From Escherichia coli (GTDB lineage: Bacteria > Pseudomonadota > Gammaproteobacteria > Enterobacterales > Enterobacteriaceae), in the NCBI RefSeq assembly GCF_036503815.1, contig NZ_AP027764.1, forward strand, positions 2,232,001-2,296,000: a stretch of DNA of 64,000 nt, read 5' to 3'. Under the pieces are notes generated by a model. That model was not told the DNA's origin and did not search any database. It was given only the letters and a program-made list of their open reading frames with translations. The position numbers were made by a program, and so were the translations under genes. Shown here piece by piece: positions 63,131 to 64,000 of the stretch. Position 1 is the first letter of the stretch. The number at the start of each line of letters is the position of its first letter.

Positions 63131-64000
63131 TAGCGGAGTCCTTGTCTGACATAACCTACCCATTTTGCGACTAACGCGGTCAGGGCAAAAATAATAAGCG
63201 GCAACAGTAGTTGCCATAAAGCCTGGGCGGCGAGAATGCCGTTGCTGCCGCCGCTGCTTAATGCCACCGCTTCAGTGGTGAGCGTCGGAAAACGCCCCGC
63301 GCCCAGCCACAGAGTCGGCATATACTGCGCAATACTGACTGAAAATCCTACCGCGAAGGCAATCAGCGCAGGGCGCAACATGAGTGGGCATTTCACGTAA
63401 AAGAAGATTTTGGCCCGCGACCAGCCCAGTGTTTGCGCAATCAAAATTAACCGTGAATCAATGCGCTGCCAGGCGGGTTGCAGGATAAACAGCATCCACG
63501 GCATTACCCACAGCAGATGCCCCCAGACCACCGCTGTCCAGCTCCCATCTATGTTCAGCCATAGCGCCAGCATGTACTGGCCCGCCACGAGCGGCAGAGC
63601 GGGTAATAAAATGGGCAACCAGAGCCACAACTGGCGACGCTTTGCCCCCCATTCCAGCCACAGCAGTAACAGGACCAAAGCGATAAACGTCGCCACCAGC
63701 CCCATTGTCAGGCTGTTGATGAGCGCTTCACTATTGATCGTCGACTGATCCGCGAGGATCGCCAGCAGAACCACACACAGCACACCGGTTAAGGGTAAAA
63801 AACTCGCCAGTGTATTGCCGGGTAATAAAGGCGTGGCGGGCTTACGAACGCCATCTACGCGGGGAATGGTGCACTGCCAGGCGCGCCAAAGTAAATAGCC
63901 CAGCAAAACGTAGACGGCGAGTAACAGCATCAGCAGCAGGCTGGCGAGTGCGCCTTTCATCTGTTGATCGGCGTCGCCTTGGGTTAACCACTGCCAGCTA
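63130..64000 (-). CDS. ynjC: YnjC, ABC transporter permease (3' part, runs off the window)
   Basis: The frame is open from the right edge (residues SWQWLTQGDADQQ precede the internal Met at 63960), so this is the C-terminal ~290 residues of a longer protein; K-12 YnjC is about 511 residues. Several membrane helices and a family transport-loop GWSRAKIFFYVKCPLMLRPALIA. The duplicated permease fold pairs with YnjD. The 5' end and substrate-binding protein lie beyond the window. Confidence 0.92.
   Translation of the reverse strand, partial: SWQWLTQGDADQQMKGALASLLLMLLLAVYVLLGYLLWRAWQCTIPRVDGVRKPATPLLPGNTLASFLPLTGVLCVVLLAILADQSTINSEALINSLTMGLVATFIALVLLLLWLEWGAKRRQLWLWLPILLPALPLVAGQYMLALWLNIDGSWTAVVWGHLLWVMPWMLFILQPAWQRIDSRLILIAQTLGWSRAKIFFYVKCPLMLRPALIAFAVGFSVSIAQYMPTLWLGAGRFPTLTTEAVALSSGGSNGILAAQALWQLLLPLIIFALTALVAKWVGYVRQGLR

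Noticed and set aside
1..64000. Prophage, insertion sequence, toxin-antitoxin, CRISPR or defence island
   Set aside because: No integrase, transposase, paired toxin-antitoxin genes, spaced repeats or nuclease-methylase pairs; gene order is core E. coli throughout.
1..64000. tRNA or rRNA genes
   Set aside because: No cloverleaf with a CCA-adjacent acceptor or conserved TTCGANTC arm in a plausible setting, and no rRNA-like sequence noticed.

Overview
The window is a stretch of the Escherichia coli chromosome. Nearly every predicted protein is recognisable by sequence as the counterpart of an E. coli K-12 protein, in the same order as the K-12 segment between the manXYZ/yoaE side and ynjC, written here in the opposite orientation to the usual K-12 map. 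Small differences argue for a non-K-12 E. coli: an extra SIMPL-domain gene between ansA and sppA, an intact pentapeptide-repeat gene after yoaH, a different TopB tail, and no ynjI between topB and gdhA. The K-12 comparisons are from memory. I see no rRNA or tRNA genes, no insertion sequences, no prophage and no CRISPR array. Coding is dense and most gaps are promoters, terminators or REP palindromes.

Layout: 0-9 kb holds yoaE (TerC/CBS membrane protein), pdeD (c-di-GMP phosphodiesterase), sdaA (serine deaminase), nudL, pabB (folate), yoaH plus a pentapeptide-repeat gene, yoaC and yoaB. 8.8-15.2 kb holds yoaA (DNA helicase), tsaB (tRNA t6A), yeaY (lipoprotein), fadD (fatty acyl-CoA synthetase) and rnd (RNase D). 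15.2-21.4 kb is a carnitine/D-malate block: yeaX-yeaW (Rieske monooxygenase), yeaV (BCCT carrier), dmlA and its activator dmlR. 21.5-28.8 kb holds small exporters and regulators: leuE, yeaR-yoaG, yeaQ, tiny membrane proteins YoaJ, YoaK and YoaI, dgcP, yoaF, yeaO, nimT/nimR, yeaL and yeaK. 28.7-35.4 kb has dgcJ, cdgI (degenerate GGDEF) and the starvation operon yeaG-yeaH behind a sigma-54 promoter. 35.8-40.6 kb has mipA, yeaE, yeaD, gapA, msrB and yeaC.

40.9-49.7 kb is a self-contained carbohydrate locus, ydjLKJIHG plus the regulator ydjF and the second transporter ydjE: two zinc alcohol dehydrogenases, a class II aldolase, a PfkB kinase, an aldo-keto reductase and two MFS sugar carriers. 49.7-58.1 kb holds pncA, ansA, the SIMPL gene, sppA, ydjA, selD and topB. 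58.1-64 kb holds gdhA, ynjH, nudG, ynjF, ynjE, ynjD and the 3' part of ynjC, which runs off the right edge.

Recurring themes are cyclic-di-GMP turnover (pdeD, dgcP, dgcJ and the probably inactive cdgI), nitrogen and amino-acid metabolism (sdaA, ansA, gdhA, yeaGH), and catabolism of unusual carbon sources. Several control sites can be read directly: two FadR operators before fadD, an NsrR-type palindrome before yeaR, a PHO box before yoaI, a -24/-12 promoter before yeaG, a CRP site near gapA, and a sigma-E-like promoter before yeaY. No clearly undescribed multi-gene system is visible. The best candidates for new biology are the two accessory single genes (pentapeptide repeat and SIMPL) and the incompletely understood ydj locus.
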